In this document: in pieces, positions 14,145-22,722 of the stretch | Position numbering within the stretch: position 1 is the first letter of the stretch | Layout of the letters: each line of letters opens with the position of its first letter | NCBI GenBank assembly: GCA_016928865.1 | Contig: JAFGJX010000100.1 | Location: 1 to 38,246, forward strand | From: Spirochaetota bacterium | Lineage (GTDB): Bacteria > Spirochaetota > UBA4802 > UBA5550 | Reading direction: 5' to 3' | DNA: 38,246 nucleotides | Notes under the pieces: model-generated | The model's database searches: none | Told to the model about the DNA's origin: nothing | Seen by the model: only the letters and a program-made list of their open reading frames with translations | Made by a program: the position numbers and the translations under genes

Positions 14145-15233
14145 TTATGCACCTTCGATCTTTTCGATCTCCTGAATAAGCGCCCGCACCGCGTCCCGTT
14201 GTTCCACCACGCGCACCTTCTCGCCCCTGGCGAAGAGGAGCATCTTCCCGTCCCGGATTCCGGCAAGGCCCGCGTCAGCGTCCTTCGCCTCGCCCGGGCC
14301 GTTCACTTCGCAGCCCATCACCGCCACGTGCAGGGTGCGGCCCTTCTCGCGCATGAGACCCTCGAACCGCGCCGTGACCGCCTCGTCCACCTCCCGCGCC
14401 AGCGTGAGGATGTCGAGCGAGGGATCGGTGCGCCCGCAGGTGGGGCAGGCCACGATGCGCACCCATGCGGCGCGCGCACCGGCGGCCTCGAGGATCTTCC
14501 GCGCCACCGGGATCTCCTCTGCGGGGTCCCCGGTCATCGAGACGCGTATGGTGTCGCCGATCCCCTCGAGGAGGAGGTGGCCGATCGCCACCGCGCTCTG
14601 CACAACGCAGGAAACGCCGTACCCGGCCTCGGTGAGCCCGATGTGGACCGGGTAGTCACGCTCGGACGAGAAGAGCTCGTTCGCCGCAATCGTCTGTCCG
14701 ATCTCGGACGACTTGATAGAGACCACGATATCGGCGAAATCGTTCTCCTCAAGGATCCGCACGTGCTCCATGGCTGAGGCGACCAGAGCCTCGGGTGTGA
14801 CGACCGGGAATTTCCGCCGGTCCACGGAGCCGCTGTTCACGCCGATCCGTATCGGCGCGCCCCGGTCCCGCGCGGCCCGTATTACCTCGCGCACGCCTTT
14901 TTGATCGCCGATGTTGCCCGGGTTGATCCGCACCTTGGCGGCGCCCGCATCAACCGCCGCGATCGCGATCCGGTAATCGAAGTGCACGTCAGCGCAGATG
15001 GGCACGGTCACCGCCGGAACGATTTTCCTCAGGCATTCCGCCGCCTCCACCGAGCGCAGCGCCACCCGCACGAGCTCCGCGCCCCGTTCGGAGAGGCGGT
15101 TGATCTGCTCGATGGTCTCCTCCGTCCGCTCGATCGGGACGCTCGTCATGGACTGGATTGAAACCGGCGCGTCCCCGCCGATCGCGAGCGATCCCGCCTT
15201 CACCTGGCGCGTTGTTCTTCTCCGCCGATCCAT
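14145..15233 (-). CDS. ispG: 4-hydroxy-3-methylbut-2-enyl diphosphate synthase IspG (GcpE), short form
   Basis: IspG reductively converts ME-cPP to HMBPP in the methylerythritol phosphate route to isoprenoids, using a 4Fe-4S cluster. The protein has 362 residues from the ATG at 15233, where AGGAG lies five bases upstream; a GTG at 15239 overlaps that site. An N-terminal TIM barrel (SIQSMTSVP, ADVHFDYRIA, KVRINPGNIG, RIGVNSGS, GLTEAGYG) is followed by a C-terminal cluster domain with CPTCGR near 265-270 and CEVNGPGEA near 309-317, which supply the three cysteines and one glutamate of the cluster. The insertion domain of the long plant/chlamydial type is absent. It appears complete and active. 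It stands alone and converges on the EF-hand gene. Confidence 0.97.
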   Translation of the reverse strand: MDRRRRTTRQVKAGSLAIGGDAPVSIQSMTSVPIERTEETIEQINRLSERGAELVRVALRSVEAAECLRKIVPAVTVPICADVHFDYRIAIAAVDAGAAKVRINPGNIGDQKGVREVIRAARDRGAPIRIGVNSGSVDRRKFPVVTPEALVASAMEHVRILEENDFADIVVSIKSSEIGQTIAANELFSSERDYPVHIGLTEAGYGVSCVVQSAVAIGHLLLEGIGDTIRVSMTGDPAEEIPVARKILEAAGARAAWVRIVACPTCGRTDPSLDILTLAREVDEAVTARFEGLMREKGRTLHVAVMGCEVNGPGEAKDADAGLAGIRDGKMLLFARGEKVRVVEQRDAVRALIQEIEKIEGA

Positions 15234-15404
15234 GCACACTCCTTGCTATCTGGATGACACCAAGGCTATGCCCCCGAGGACATGATTGACAAGTACTTTT
15301 TAAGGCGCCGGTTCACAATTAATTATTTGACGTTTTTAAATCCTTGAGAATGATGAACCGGATACTTCCATCGGGCCGATTTTTTTGCAACAAATGACGT
15401 CCCC

Positions 15405-15427
15405 GGGCCTCTGTACAACAGAGGCCC
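15405..15427 (+). promoter_or_regulatory. Stem-loop in the exbB leader
   Basis: GGGCCTCTGT pairs with ACAGAGGCCC around a 3-base loop, ending four bases before the AAGGAG ribosome binding site of exbB. Lacking a T-run, it is more likely a translational or stability element than a terminator. Confidence 0.4.
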
Positions 15428-15442
15428 ACGCAAGGAGTTATA

Positions 15443-16078
15443 ATGGATATTCTGACCGGTTCTATTCTGTTCAAGGGCGGATGGATGATGGTTCCCATCA
15501 TACTCGGCTCGATGATCGCTCTGGCGCTCGCCGTTGAACGCGGCATGCTGCTCTGGAAAATACGGCTCGACGTCGTGAAATTCACGGACTCTGTTTTTTC
15601 CTTTATTGAGAAAGGGCACTTTGACCTGGCTGCCGGCGCCTGCGAAGCAGCGTCCCACCCGATCGGCAGGGTATTCGCCGCAGGGCTTGCACGCCGGGGC
15701 GATGATCCGTCTGAAATCGAACGCGCCATGGAGCACGTCGGCAATGACGAGATGGCCCGGCTCGAGAAGCACATGCATATCTTCCTGATCATCGTCGGCG
15801 TCGAGCCGATGATGGGATTTCTCGGCACCATTATCGGCCTGATAAAGGCCTTCATGGCATGGGAGGTCGCGGGCGCCACCGTCACGGTGGAAAGCCTCGC
15901 CGGAGGCATCTACCAGGCGATGGTCACCACCGCATCCGGCCTTGCCGTAGCGATACCCTATTACATCATCTACAGCCTTTACATGGGACGGATCAACACC
16001 GTGGCGCGGGACCTGAACCACTACGGTGAAAAACTTTCAGACCTGCTGAAAACAAACACCGGCAAGAAAAAGAAATGA
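15443..16078 (+). CDS. exbB: MotA/TolQ/ExbB proton channel family protein
   Basis: ExbB/TolQ proteins form the pentameric inner-membrane channel that uses proton flow to energise outer-membrane processes. The 211-residue protein has TM1 at about 10-32 (GGWMMVPIILGSMIALALAV), a cytoplasmic loop, TM2 at about 108-130 (FLIIVGVEPMMGFLGTIIGL) and TM3 at about 155-180 (GLAVAIPYYIIYSLYMG). The family box GFLGTIIGLIKAF and the GLAVAIP segment are clear. AAGGAG precedes the ATG. It overlaps exbD by four bases. No TonB gene is in view. TolQ is the alternative name; the two cannot be separated here. Confidence 0.9.
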   Translation: MDILTGSILFKGGWMMVPIILGSMIALALAVERGMLLWKIRLDVVKFTDSVFSFIEKGHFDLAAGACEAASHPIGRVFAAGLARRGDDPSEIERAMEHVGNDEMARLEKHMHIFLIIVGVEPMMGFLGTIIGLIKAFMAWEVAGATVTVESLAGGIYQAMVTTASGLAVAIPYYIIYSLYMGRINTVARDLNHYGEKLSDLLKTNTGKKKK

Positions 16079-16503
16079 AGATCAAAACGGCCAACAAGCA
16101 GTTTCTCTCACTCGAATCCGTCGCCATGACGGACATCATCATGAACATGTTCGTCTTTTTCTTCATCACCTTCAGCCTTCTCTATACCTTTAACCCGAAG
16201 CAGGAATCCAAGATCAAGGTAAACCTGCCCAAGGGGATGACCGTGACAAAGATCAGGGGGGAGAACCCCCTGGTAGTCACCGTGAACGAAAAAAACGAGA
16301 TCTATGTCGCGGACAACCGCGTGTCCGAGCAGGCGCTCCACGCCGAGCTCCTCAAGTACTCAAAAGACGCGCAGAAAAACGGGGTCATCGTGAAGGCGGA
16401 CAGGCGTGCCTCGGTCGACTATTTCGTCAAGGTGCTCGATGCGGCCAAGCAGGCCGGCATCAACAAGGTGAGCATATCGATCGAGTTGCAGAAAAATGAC
16501 TGA
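16075..16503 (+). CDS. exbD: ExbD/TolR family protein
   Basis: ExbD partners ExbB in the proton-driven motor. The 142-residue protein has a short cytoplasmic N-terminus, one membrane helix at about 20-40 (TDIIMNMFVFFFITFSLLYT) with the conserved aspartate of the proton path at its start, and a periplasmic domain (GENPLVVTVNEKNEIYVADN to ASVDYFVKVLDAAKQAGINK) that matches the family. Its start overlaps the exbB stop (ATGA), so the two are co-translated. It is complete. Confidence 0.9.
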   Translation: MKIKTANKQFLSLESVAMTDIIMNMFVFFFITFSLLYTFNPKQESKIKVNLPKGMTVTKIRGENPLVVTVNEKNEIYVADNRVSEQALHAELLKYSKDAQKNGVIVKADRRASVDYFVKVLDAAKQAGINKVSISIELQKND

Positions 16504-16537
16504 CCGGCCTGGTACGGATTGGTTTTTGACAATTGTA

Positions 16538-16566
16538 TTGACAGATTTTGACCCTTTCACTACATT
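16538..16566 (+). promoter_or_regulatory. Promoter of tRNA-Ala
   Basis: TTGACA (16538-16543), 17 bases, then TACATT (16561-16566), placed 18 bases before the tRNA. Confidence 0.6.
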
Positions 16567-16584
16567 TACCTTGAAGACTATCAC

Positions 16585-16658
<74 letters not shown>

Positions 16659-16661
16659 CAG

Positions 16662-16696
16662 AAAAGGGCCGCTTTCAAATTGAAAATGGCCTTTTT
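16662..16696 (+). terminator. Terminator of tRNA-Ala
   Basis: AAAAGGGCC can pair with GGCCTTTTT around an inner TTTCAA/TTGAAA element, ending in T-rich sequence. Confidence 0.65.
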
Positions 16697-16813
16697 ATTA
16701 TTATCCCTGCTTAAAACCTTATTATACTATATCAAGAATTACCGGCTGATATTTATATTGTGTAAGACAATACCAGGCCAGCATGATACTATTCCATTAT
16801 TTCATGATTATTA

Positions 16814-16920
16814 GACTTGTTGCAAAACTGCGTCTCGCGCTCGCCGGGAAACCCCGGCGGGGAGCTTTATAGGGGCTTCGCCCCTATGACCCCTTTGAAA
16901 ATTTCGTATTGCAACAAGTC
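16814..16920. repeat. MITE-like element with 12-bp terminal inverted repeats
   Basis: GACTTGTTGCAA (16814-16825) and TTGCAACAAGTC (16909-16920) are perfect inverted repeats that bound 107 bp without a gene. Inside are two strong hairpins, CGCCGGG/CCCGGCG and ATAGGGGC/GCCCCTAT around TTC. The surrounding intergenic DNA is AT-rich, so the GC-rich interior looks foreign. A clear target duplication is not visible. Confidence 0.6.
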
Positions 16921-16987
16921 AATTTATAATATTTATTTCAGACATCATACCCAGATGACTGAATAACACCTGTCAGGATACCCACGT

Positions 16988-17476
16988 ATGCGGTTCAGAC
17001 TTAACGGCGAAGAAAAAGAGTTCACCGGAGACCCGGACACGACCCTGCACGACTATCTGAAAATTATAGCGGGCGTCCCGGTAACGGGCGTGGGGTGCAA
17101 TGGCGACGGCATGTGCGGGGCCTGCGCGGTACTGCTCGACAATAAGGCGGTGCTCTCGTGCAGAACACCCATGGCGAAGGTGGCCGGCATGAACGTAATC
17201 ACGCCGGACGAGTCGGAGCAGAGGATCCAGGACACCTTCTCAATAGCCCTCAGGAAAAAGGGGGCCGCCGAGTGTCATTATTGCGTCGCTGAATTAATCA
17301 TATCGGCCAGGATATTTTTACAGAACAATCCCGGGCCGACGGAAAAAGAATTACGGCGCGCCCTGGCCCACGATCTCTGCCGCTGCATCGGTCATCACAA
17401 AGTCGTGCGCTCGCTGGAGAACGCGCTGGAGATGCTGAACGAGCAGGCGCCAGCAGGAAACGGACCGGCACAATGA
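16988..17476 (+). CDS. Orphan 2Fe-2S protein of the xanthine dehydrogenase/CoxS small-subunit family
   Basis: The 162-residue protein has the two-cluster layout of molybdenum hydroxylase small subunits. A plant-type ferredoxin fold with CNGDGMCGACAVL and a later cysteine (LSCRTP) spans residues 1-75. A helical domain with CHYC and, after a spacer, CRCIGH spans about 78-145. The usual second-cluster motif CGFCTPG is changed to CHYCVAE, so the conserved Pro-Gly is lost, although the cysteines remain. No molybdopterin-binding large subunit or FAD subunit is next to it. It may serve as a stand-alone electron carrier or pair with genes elsewhere. AGGAT precedes the ATG. Confidence 0.85.
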   Translation: MRFRLNGEEKEFTGDPDTTLHDYLKIIAGVPVTGVGCNGDGMCGACAVLLDNKAVLSCRTPMAKVAGMNVITPDESEQRIQDTFSIALRKKGAAECHYCVAELIISARIFLQNNPGPTEKELRRALAHDLCRCIGHHKVVRSLENALEMLNEQAPAGNGPAQ

Positions 17477-17558
17477 CGCCGATAGGTTATAATGATCGCG
17501 CCCTCAATCACGCCCGGTGCCATTCCGGACACCGTCGGCCCTTAAGGATGACATCATC

Positions 17559-18446
17559 ATGCCCTCCTTTTCGGTGATCCTGCCTACCTTCAATCGAAAC
17601 GTTACCGTCAGGGAGGCCGTCGACTCCGTTCTCGGCCAGACCCTCGCCGATTACGAGCTCATTGTCATTGATGACGGCTCCACGGACGATACCGCCGCAA
17701 TCGAGCAGGAATACGGAAGCAGGTTGAAATATATCCGGCAGGAAAACCGCGGCGTGAGCGCGGCACGCAACACCGGGGTCAGGGTGTCATCAGGGGACTG
17801 GATCGCATTCCTCGACTCGGACGACCTGTGGCTGCCGGAAAAGCTCGCCCGCCAGGCTGACTACATCGCCTCCCGTCCCGACGTCATCATTCACCAGACG
17901 GACGAGCAATGGATCAGAAAAGGCCGCCGGGTGAACCCGGGGCGCCGGCACCTGAAGCGTGAGGGAAACATCTTTATTGAATCCCTCGAGCTCTGCCTTA
18001 TCAGCCCATCGGCCGTGGTAATGACGCGGGACTGCTTTGACCGCTACGGCCCCTTTGACGAGAACCTGCCGGCGTGCGAAGACTACGACCTCTGGCTCAA
18101 AATCACGAAAGACGAATGGATCGGGCTCGTTCCGGAGCAGCTGGTGGTGCGCCGCGGAGGGCACCCGGACCAGCTCTCCTCGCGCTACCGGGGCATGGAC
18201 CGCTTCCGGGTCTATTCAATCCTGCGACTCCTCTCGGAACAGGGTGAGACCCTCGACCCCGGGTATAGCGCGCAGGCGTTTTCCATGCTCATAAAAAAAT
18301 CGACCGTGCTGCTAGATGGGGCCAAAAAAAGGGGCAGGCTTGACTTTGCCGACCGGCTCGAAGAGATCATGGCGGTCCTTTCTGCCGGCGGTCATGAATT
18401 CGGCGACACGGGATTTTTGCTCACCGGCCCTGACTGGGCCGATTGA
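17559..18446 (+). CDS. Family 2 glycosyltransferase
   Basis: The enzyme would transfer a sugar from a nucleotide donor to a glycan or lipid acceptor at the cytoplasmic side. The GT-A fold begins FSVILPTFNRNVTVREAV, with the nucleotide-binding VIDDGSTDDT (about 38-47), NRGVSAARNTG, and the DxD-type metal site FLDSDDLW near 85-92. The acceptor-side ED motif is ACEDYDLWLKI near 173-183. The start at ATG 17559 has AAGGATGA upstream; a GTG at 17517 is less likely. The 295-residue length is normal. It has no membrane segment. The gene stands alone, so the acceptor cannot be told. Confidence 0.9.
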   Translation: MPSFSVILPTFNRNVTVREAVDSVLGQTLADYELIVIDDGSTDDTAAIEQEYGSRLKYIRQENRGVSAARNTGVRVSSGDWIAFLDSDDLWLPEKLARQADYIASRPDVIIHQTDEQWIRKGRRVNPGRRHLKREGNIFIESLELCLISPSAVVMTRDCFDRYGPFDENLPACEDYDLWLKITKDEWIGLVPEQLVVRRGGHPDQLSSRYRGMDRFRVYSILRLLSEQGETLDPGYSAQAFSMLIKKSTVLLDGAKKRGRLDFADRLEEIMAVLSAGGHEFGDTGFLLTGPDWAD

Positions 18447-18661
18447 CTGGATATGCTTTCCAACCGTCAGGACAGCGCAAAAAACCGATCATCCCCCTGT
18501 TTTATGATTGAAAAATTTACAATACCGGATAAAATAATTGGCACGTTGTTTGGGTTATATCTACATTATAATTGAGCCGGGTCATCTATAAAAACAGTTA
18601 ACGGCCGGGGCGAGTCGCATGAGAAACGGTGAACATTCATTCCCAAATGCATGGAGGGTAT

Positions 18662-19006
18662 ATGGCTGCAATTAAAAACAGACGGCGCGGACCGGACATG
18701 ATGGTTAAGATGATCACCGCCTTCAGCGCATTTTCATGGCTTATAATCATAATCGCGTTTGGAATAGTTCAGATGGCGAACCCTTCCCTCGGAACCTACG
18801 ATTCCGTCAGAACGACAATCCTCAGGTTTGAAAGCGGCATCATCATCGCAAAGGCGCTGCTGTTCCTGAATGTCCTACTCTGTATCTGGGGCATGTTCAT
18901 AAACATGGCGCGGAACAAGCGTAAAACGGACCGGTTCCGCATATCGCTGCTGATATCGTGCCTCGTATCCCTGGGGGGATTCATTTTCATGATGGTGGCC
19001 CTGTAA
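18662..19006 (+). CDS. Small membrane protein, unknown function
   Basis: The 114-residue protein has three predicted membrane helices: MITAFSAFSWLIIIIAFGIV, then ALLFLNVLLCIWGMFINMA, then LLISCLVSLGGFIFMMVAL at the very C-terminus. Basic clusters (KNRRRG near the N-terminus, RNKRKTDRFR between helices 2 and 3) favour a cytoplasmic N-terminus. I start it at 18662, close behind GGAGGG; a GTG at 18629 is in frame but has no site. I recognise no family. It converges on the beta-propeller gene. Confidence 0.7.
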   Translation: MAAIKNRRRGPDMMVKMITAFSAFSWLIIIIAFGIVQMANPSLGTYDSVRTTILRFESGIIIAKALLFLNVLLCIWGMFINMARNKRKTDRFRISLLISCLVSLGGFIFMMVAL

Positions 19007-19020
19007 GTGAGAAGCGGTTC

Positions 19021-20094
19021 TTAGCGGCCCCGTATACTGTAGCAGAAGATGCTGTCCGATCCCCGGATAAAAAGAAGGCCGTCCCTGAGTGTTGCGTCAA
19101 GAAAGGACTCGGCTGGAAACTCCTTCGTCATCAGCACGGTGCCGTCGTCCAAGAAGAGCGTGACCAGCGATGTGCCGGTCTGCATCGTATAGGACACGGC
19201 GTAGATGCCGTTCCAGCGCGAGATGGTTGAATGCCCGTGCCTCTTTGCGGCCACTGCCAGCGCAAGCTTCACCCTGCCAGACTTTGAAACGCGGAGAATC
19301 CGGTCGATGTCGAGAATGGCGCAGTACCCTTCCCCGTCAACGTGGATTGATGTTTTAACCTTATGAATGTGCGCCAGCTCCGCCTCGTCATGATCGCCTG
19401 ATTCAATATCGATCACCCTCAGCCGGTCCGCGCGGGTGGTGCCGAAATGGACCGCGGCGTACCGGCCATTGCCGCTTATGGCGATCCCCTTCACCATCGC
19501 GCCCAGCGGCGCCCTGCCCCGGTGAATGACGTTTCCGCCGGGACTTACGAAATAGTACGTGCCATCGAGGAAACCGATGCCGCCGAAATCGCCGGCATCC
19601 GAAAACGCGATCGCCGTGCAGGTGCGGCCGGCGATACGCGTGCCGCTCAAGTTACCATTGTAATCGACTATCCGTATTCCGGTATGGTCCCCGTTCATGA
19701 GGAAAATCAGCTTTCCGCCATGGGAAAGATAGGGATATTCCATCGAATCGATTTTCCAGAAGCGCTCCCCTGTCGCGTTGAAAAACTCTACCTCTTCCCC
19801 GACCTTATGATACCTCACATAATACTTCCCGTTTCCGCTGAACGCGGCAAGCCCGTCCGGGACCCGGCCTGAAACGGCGACCGCTCCGTTCCCCTTCAAC
19901 AAAAAGAAGGCGGCGTCATCCGCCTTCACGAAAAACCGGACCTTTGCCGATCTGTTCACCGGGGATTGTTCAAGCGCGGGGATGGCCTTTATAGCGCTCC
20001 ACCATTCGGGATGGATCCCGGTGCCCGTCGTGGGTGAAAAGAGGAGCAGCGCCGCCAGCGCGCCCGCGATGAGTCCGGGAAAAAAATACCTCAT
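19021..20094 (-). CDS. Membrane-anchored or secreted beta-propeller-like protein
   Basis: The 357-residue protein has an N-terminal hydrophobic segment (FFPGLIAGALAALLLFSPTT) that is a signal peptide or anchor. The rest consists of repeated beta-blade motifs of the WD40/YVTN sort, for example VSGRVPDGLAAFSGNGKYYV, GIRIVDYNGNLSGTR, GIAISGNGRYAAVHFGTTRA, RLRVIDIESGDHDEAELAHI and FLDDGTVLMTKEF. The function is not readable. It starts three bases after the sigma factor stop, with AGGAT in the end of that gene, so translation is coupled. A periplasmic sensor or anti-sigma role is one possibility, but no known anti-sigma motif is seen. Confidence 0.75.
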   Translation of the reverse strand: MRYFFPGLIAGALAALLLFSPTTGTGIHPEWWSAIKAIPALEQSPVNRSAKVRFFVKADDAAFFLLKGNGAVAVSGRVPDGLAAFSGNGKYYVRYHKVGEEVEFFNATGERFWKIDSMEYPYLSHGGKLIFLMNGDHTGIRIVDYNGNLSGTRIAGRTCTAIAFSDAGDFGGIGFLDGTYYFVSPGGNVIHRGRAPLGAMVKGIAISGNGRYAAVHFGTTRADRLRVIDIESGDHDEAELAHIHKVKTSIHVDGEGYCAILDIDRILRVSKSGRVKLALAVAAKRHGHSTISRWNGIYAVSYTMQTGTSLVTLFLDDGTVLMTKEFPAESFLDATLRDGLLFIRGSDSIFCYSIRGR

Positions 20095-20097
20095 GGC

Positions 20098-21111
20098 CTA
20101 ATCCTGAAGGAAGCTCTTCAGCCGCTGGCTCCTGGAGGGATGTCGGAGCCGACGTATCGCCTTCTTCTCTATCTGACGAATCCGCTCTTTGGAGAGCTTG
20201 AATTCATCGCCGATCTGCTGGAGCGACATCGGCTCGTATCCGTCAAGGCCGAAGCGCATCTTGATGATCTGGCGCTCGGATTCGGTCAGCGTCTTTAACA
20301 CATCGTCGAGGGCCGAGGATAGAGACTCGTCCAGCACGTTCTTGTCCGGGGAGTCGACCCGCTGGTCTACGATCATGCTGAGAATAGTGGTGTCCTCTGA
20401 GTCGCCGTACGACGAGTCGAGCGATATATAGTCCTGGGTGATGTTGCGCAGATGGTTTATCTCCTCATCGTCCATATCCAGGTCCTCGGCGATCTCGCCC
20501 GGGGTCGGCTCCCTCCCGAGCCGGCTCTCCAGCTTCTTGTGCACCTTTTCTATCTTCTGGATATCGGCGGTCCGGTTCAGGGGCAGGCGGATGAGCGACG
20601 CCTTCTGTGAAATGGCGAGGATGATCGCCTGGCGTATCCACCAGACGGCGTAGGAGATGAAATGGAAACCCCGGTCCGGATCAAATTTTTCCGCGGCCTT
20701 TATCAGGCCCATGTTGCCCTCGTTGATCAGATCGAGGAGCGATATGCCGCTTGTCTGATATTTTTTCGCGATGGAGACCACGAACCGGAGGTTTGCCTTT
20801 ATGAGCCTGTTCTTCGCGTTTTCATCGCCGTCTCTGGTGGCGCGCGCGAGCGAGTCCTCCTCCTCGCGCGTCAGGAGGGGAATCTTGTTTATCTGGTCCA
20901 GGTACCATGAGATGGATGAGTCTGAATAGCCCGCGACATTCTTCTTCCTCGCCTTTGGCTTCACCTTGATGAGGTCCATATCCAGGTCTTCGAGCATGTC
21001 CTGGTCCGGCTCCTCCTCGTCGATGACGTTCGGCTCCGACAGGGCTTCAGAAACTTCTTCCTCCAGCTTTTCATGTTCCTGTCTGACTTTTTTCTTTTTC
21101 TGCTTCTTCAT
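20098..21111 (-). CDS. Sigma-70 family RNA polymerase sigma factor (RpoD/RpoS-like, lacking region 1.1)
   Basis: The factor would direct RNA polymerase to a promoter class. The 337-residue protein has an acidic and lysine-rich N-terminus (about 1-60) in place of region 1.1, then region 1.2 (WYLDQINKIPLLTREEEDSL), region 2 (LRFVVSIAKKYQ, LLDLINEGNMGLIKAAEKFD, ISYAVWWIRQAI), region 3 (GREPTPGEIAEDLDMDDEEI) and region 4 with its HTH (MSLQQIGDEFKLSKERIRQI). The strong region 2.4 and 4.2 matches make it a group 1 or group 2 sigma. The missing region 1.1 favours an alternative, stress-type factor over the housekeeping one. I start at ATG 21111; a TTG at 21129 is also in frame. Confidence 0.93.
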   Translation of the reverse strand: MKKQKKKKVRQEHEKLEEEVSEALSEPNVIDEEEPDQDMLEDLDMDLIKVKPKARKKNVAGYSDSSISWYLDQINKIPLLTREEEDSLARATRDGDENAKNRLIKANLRFVVSIAKKYQTSGISLLDLINEGNMGLIKAAEKFDPDRGFHFISYAVWWIRQAIILAISQKASLIRLPLNRTADIQKIEKVHKKLESRLGREPTPGEIAEDLDMDDEEINHLRNITQDYISLDSSYGDSEDTTILSMIVDQRVDSPDKNVLDESLSSALDDVLKTLTESERQIIKMRFGLDGYEPMSLQQIGDEFKLSKERIRQIEKKAIRRLRHPSRSQRLKSFLQD

Positions 21112-21222
21112 TGTCGACCGTACATTCAACAGTATCGCGGCGGTTGGCAGCCCGGTGTATTATGCCTCTCCCGGCAAACCCGGATGGCAGGCGCGCGAAC
21201 CGGCGCATATTTTTATAAGGGA

Positions 21223-21251
21223 ATAATGTCTCGTTTCAAAAATCAGGTCAA
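21223..21251 (-). promoter_or_regulatory. Candidate promoter of the sigma factor operon
   Basis: On the minus strand, TTGACC (21251-21246) and CATTAT (21228-21223) are 17 bases apart. The leader would be about 105 bases. The rest of 21112-21449 holds no convincing gene, apart from the hairpin at 21401. Confidence 0.4.
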
Positions 21252-21400
21252 GCAATATTCTCGTTACATTTTTTATTCAGTGGATGATATCCGACCCGAT
21301 GCAAGAATCCGGATGCCGGTGATCACGGACGCGTACAGATAACTGATCGCGGTTGAAAAGCAAAATTTTTTACTTCGGGCACTGACATCAACCCGGAAAC

Positions 21401-21431
21401 AATCAAGCCGGGGACCCGCCCCGGCTTGATT
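21401..21431 (-). terminator. Hairpin terminator of the DUF4398/LysM gene
   Basis: AATCAAGCCGGGG and CCCCGGCTTGATT form a perfect 13-bp stem with a 5-base loop, 19 bases after the stop codon. The following GTTTCC is only weakly T-rich. Confidence 0.7.
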
Positions 21432-21449
21432 CTGTTATTCACTGTCGAC

Positions 21450-22649
21450 CTATTTTTTGAGCTTCGGGACCTTGAGGACCCAGCCCGGCATGATCAGATC
21501 GGGATCCCCAATCTGGTCAAGGTTGGCATTGTATATTTTCTTCCACAGCATGCCGTTGCCGTAAAATTTCTTCGCGATATACCAGAGGCAGTCCTTGTAC
21601 CTCTCCCGGTACTGCACGGTGTACAGAAGATAGTCCTTTTCCTGCTCTTCCACCTTTTCCTGGTCCTGCGCGACCTCGCCGCCACCTCCGGCAATGACAC
21701 TCCCGTCCGGCCTCAGTCCCATGGCGAGATACGCCAGGCGGATCGCCTCGTCCGACGCTGCGATCGATTCACGGTACTTGCCGTCGGCAAGCAGGGATTT
21801 TGCTTCGGCAAGCGATTCCCGCGCCGCGTTCATCTCCTCCTTTTTACCGGCCGCAAGCTTCGACTTTTCAGCAAGGGTGATCGCTTTCTGTGCGGCGGTC
21901 AGCCTGTCCGAGGCGGTATTTTTCAGGGCCGCGAAAAGCGCCTCGTCAGCGTTCAGCTTCGCCACTTCGACCGCGGAGAAGCCCTTCTTGAGCTCCAGAT
22001 CATCGTAGGCTTTTTCCGCTATGTCAACATTCTCATTCGCCAGGTTCAGTTTTTCCGGCGCGTACTTTTCCGCGCCATAGTGCATGGCCTCTTCGAGGGT
22101 CCGCTTCACTTCGACGATCGAGTCGCGGAGCATCTCCTTTTTGCCAAGCGCGGCGGCGCGGGCGCTCTTCGCTTTTTCATCGGCCAGAACCGCCGCATTG
22201 TACGCTTCATGATATTCCTTGTCCTGGAACAGGTCGTTGGCCCGCTTGAGGCTCTCCTCTGCCTCGCGGTACTCTCCGGCGGCAAGCCGCTCCGCGTACG
22301 CCTCGCCCGCTTCTTCTATGCTCTTTTCAGCGACCGCGATGGTGTCCTTCGCGACAAGAGGAAGGGCCCTATTATACGCCTGTTGGGCGAGGCTCGCGGC
22401 CTCCTCCGCCGACCCCCTGGCCTTGTCAGCTTCCTTGTCCATCACCTGGTCATGGCTCTCCAGGAGCTTCGTACGGGCCTGGTCCATGTCCTCGGGCGCA
22501 TACTTGTCAGCGTTCACCTTTTCCGCCGAGCTGATCGCGTTCTTTGCCGTCGACATCTCGCGAATGGGAACGCTCACCTTGCACGCCATGACCATCGCGA
22601 ACGAAAAAACAAGAACGATAATAACCGATAGATTTTTTACCCGCCTCAT
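21450..22649 (-). CDS. DUF4398-like repeat lipoprotein with C-terminal LysM domain
   Basis: The 399-residue protein begins with a lipoprotein signal (FSFAMVMAC; cysteine at residue 23). Its body is helical and repetitive, with DUF4398-like units: AKNAISSAEKVNADKYAPED, AEKSIEEAGEAYAERLAAGE, MHYGAEKYAPEKLNLANENV and AAQKAITLAEKSKLAAGKKE. After a flexible GGGG linker comes LysM at about 343-395 (YTVQYRERYKDCLWYIAKKF to DPDLIMPGWVLKVPKLKK). The lipid anchor and LysM together would tether the outer membrane to peptidoglycan. GAGGT lies seven bases before the ATG. The function of the helical repeats is unknown. Confidence 0.87.
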   Translation of the reverse strand: MRRVKNLSVIIVLVFSFAMVMACKVSVPIREMSTAKNAISSAEKVNADKYAPEDMDQARTKLLESHDQVMDKEADKARGSAEEAASLAQQAYNRALPLVAKDTIAVAEKSIEEAGEAYAERLAAGEYREAEESLKRANDLFQDKEYHEAYNAAVLADEKAKSARAAALGKKEMLRDSIVEVKRTLEEAMHYGAEKYAPEKLNLANENVDIAEKAYDDLELKKGFSAVEVAKLNADEALFAALKNTASDRLTAAQKAITLAEKSKLAAGKKEEMNAARESLAEAKSLLADGKYRESIAASDEAIRLAYLAMGLRPDGSVIAGGGGEVAQDQEKVEEQEKDYLLYTVQYRERYKDCLWYIAKKFYGNGMLWKKIYNANLDQIGDPDLIMPGWVLKVPKLKK

Positions 22650-22722
22650 AATGACCTCAACTGTATGAAAAAAAATAATGATGCTAAATTATGAATTGAA
22701 ATCAGGGAATACGGAACCGCGG

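Noticed and set aside
14094..14777. + strand frame of 227 codons
   Set aside because: It is antisense to ispG, and it starts inside the terminator at 14096.
21426..22631. Long + strand frame of 401 codons
   Set aside because: It is antisense to the DUF4398/LysM lipoprotein, whose protein has a signal, repeats and a known domain; the + frame has no family features.
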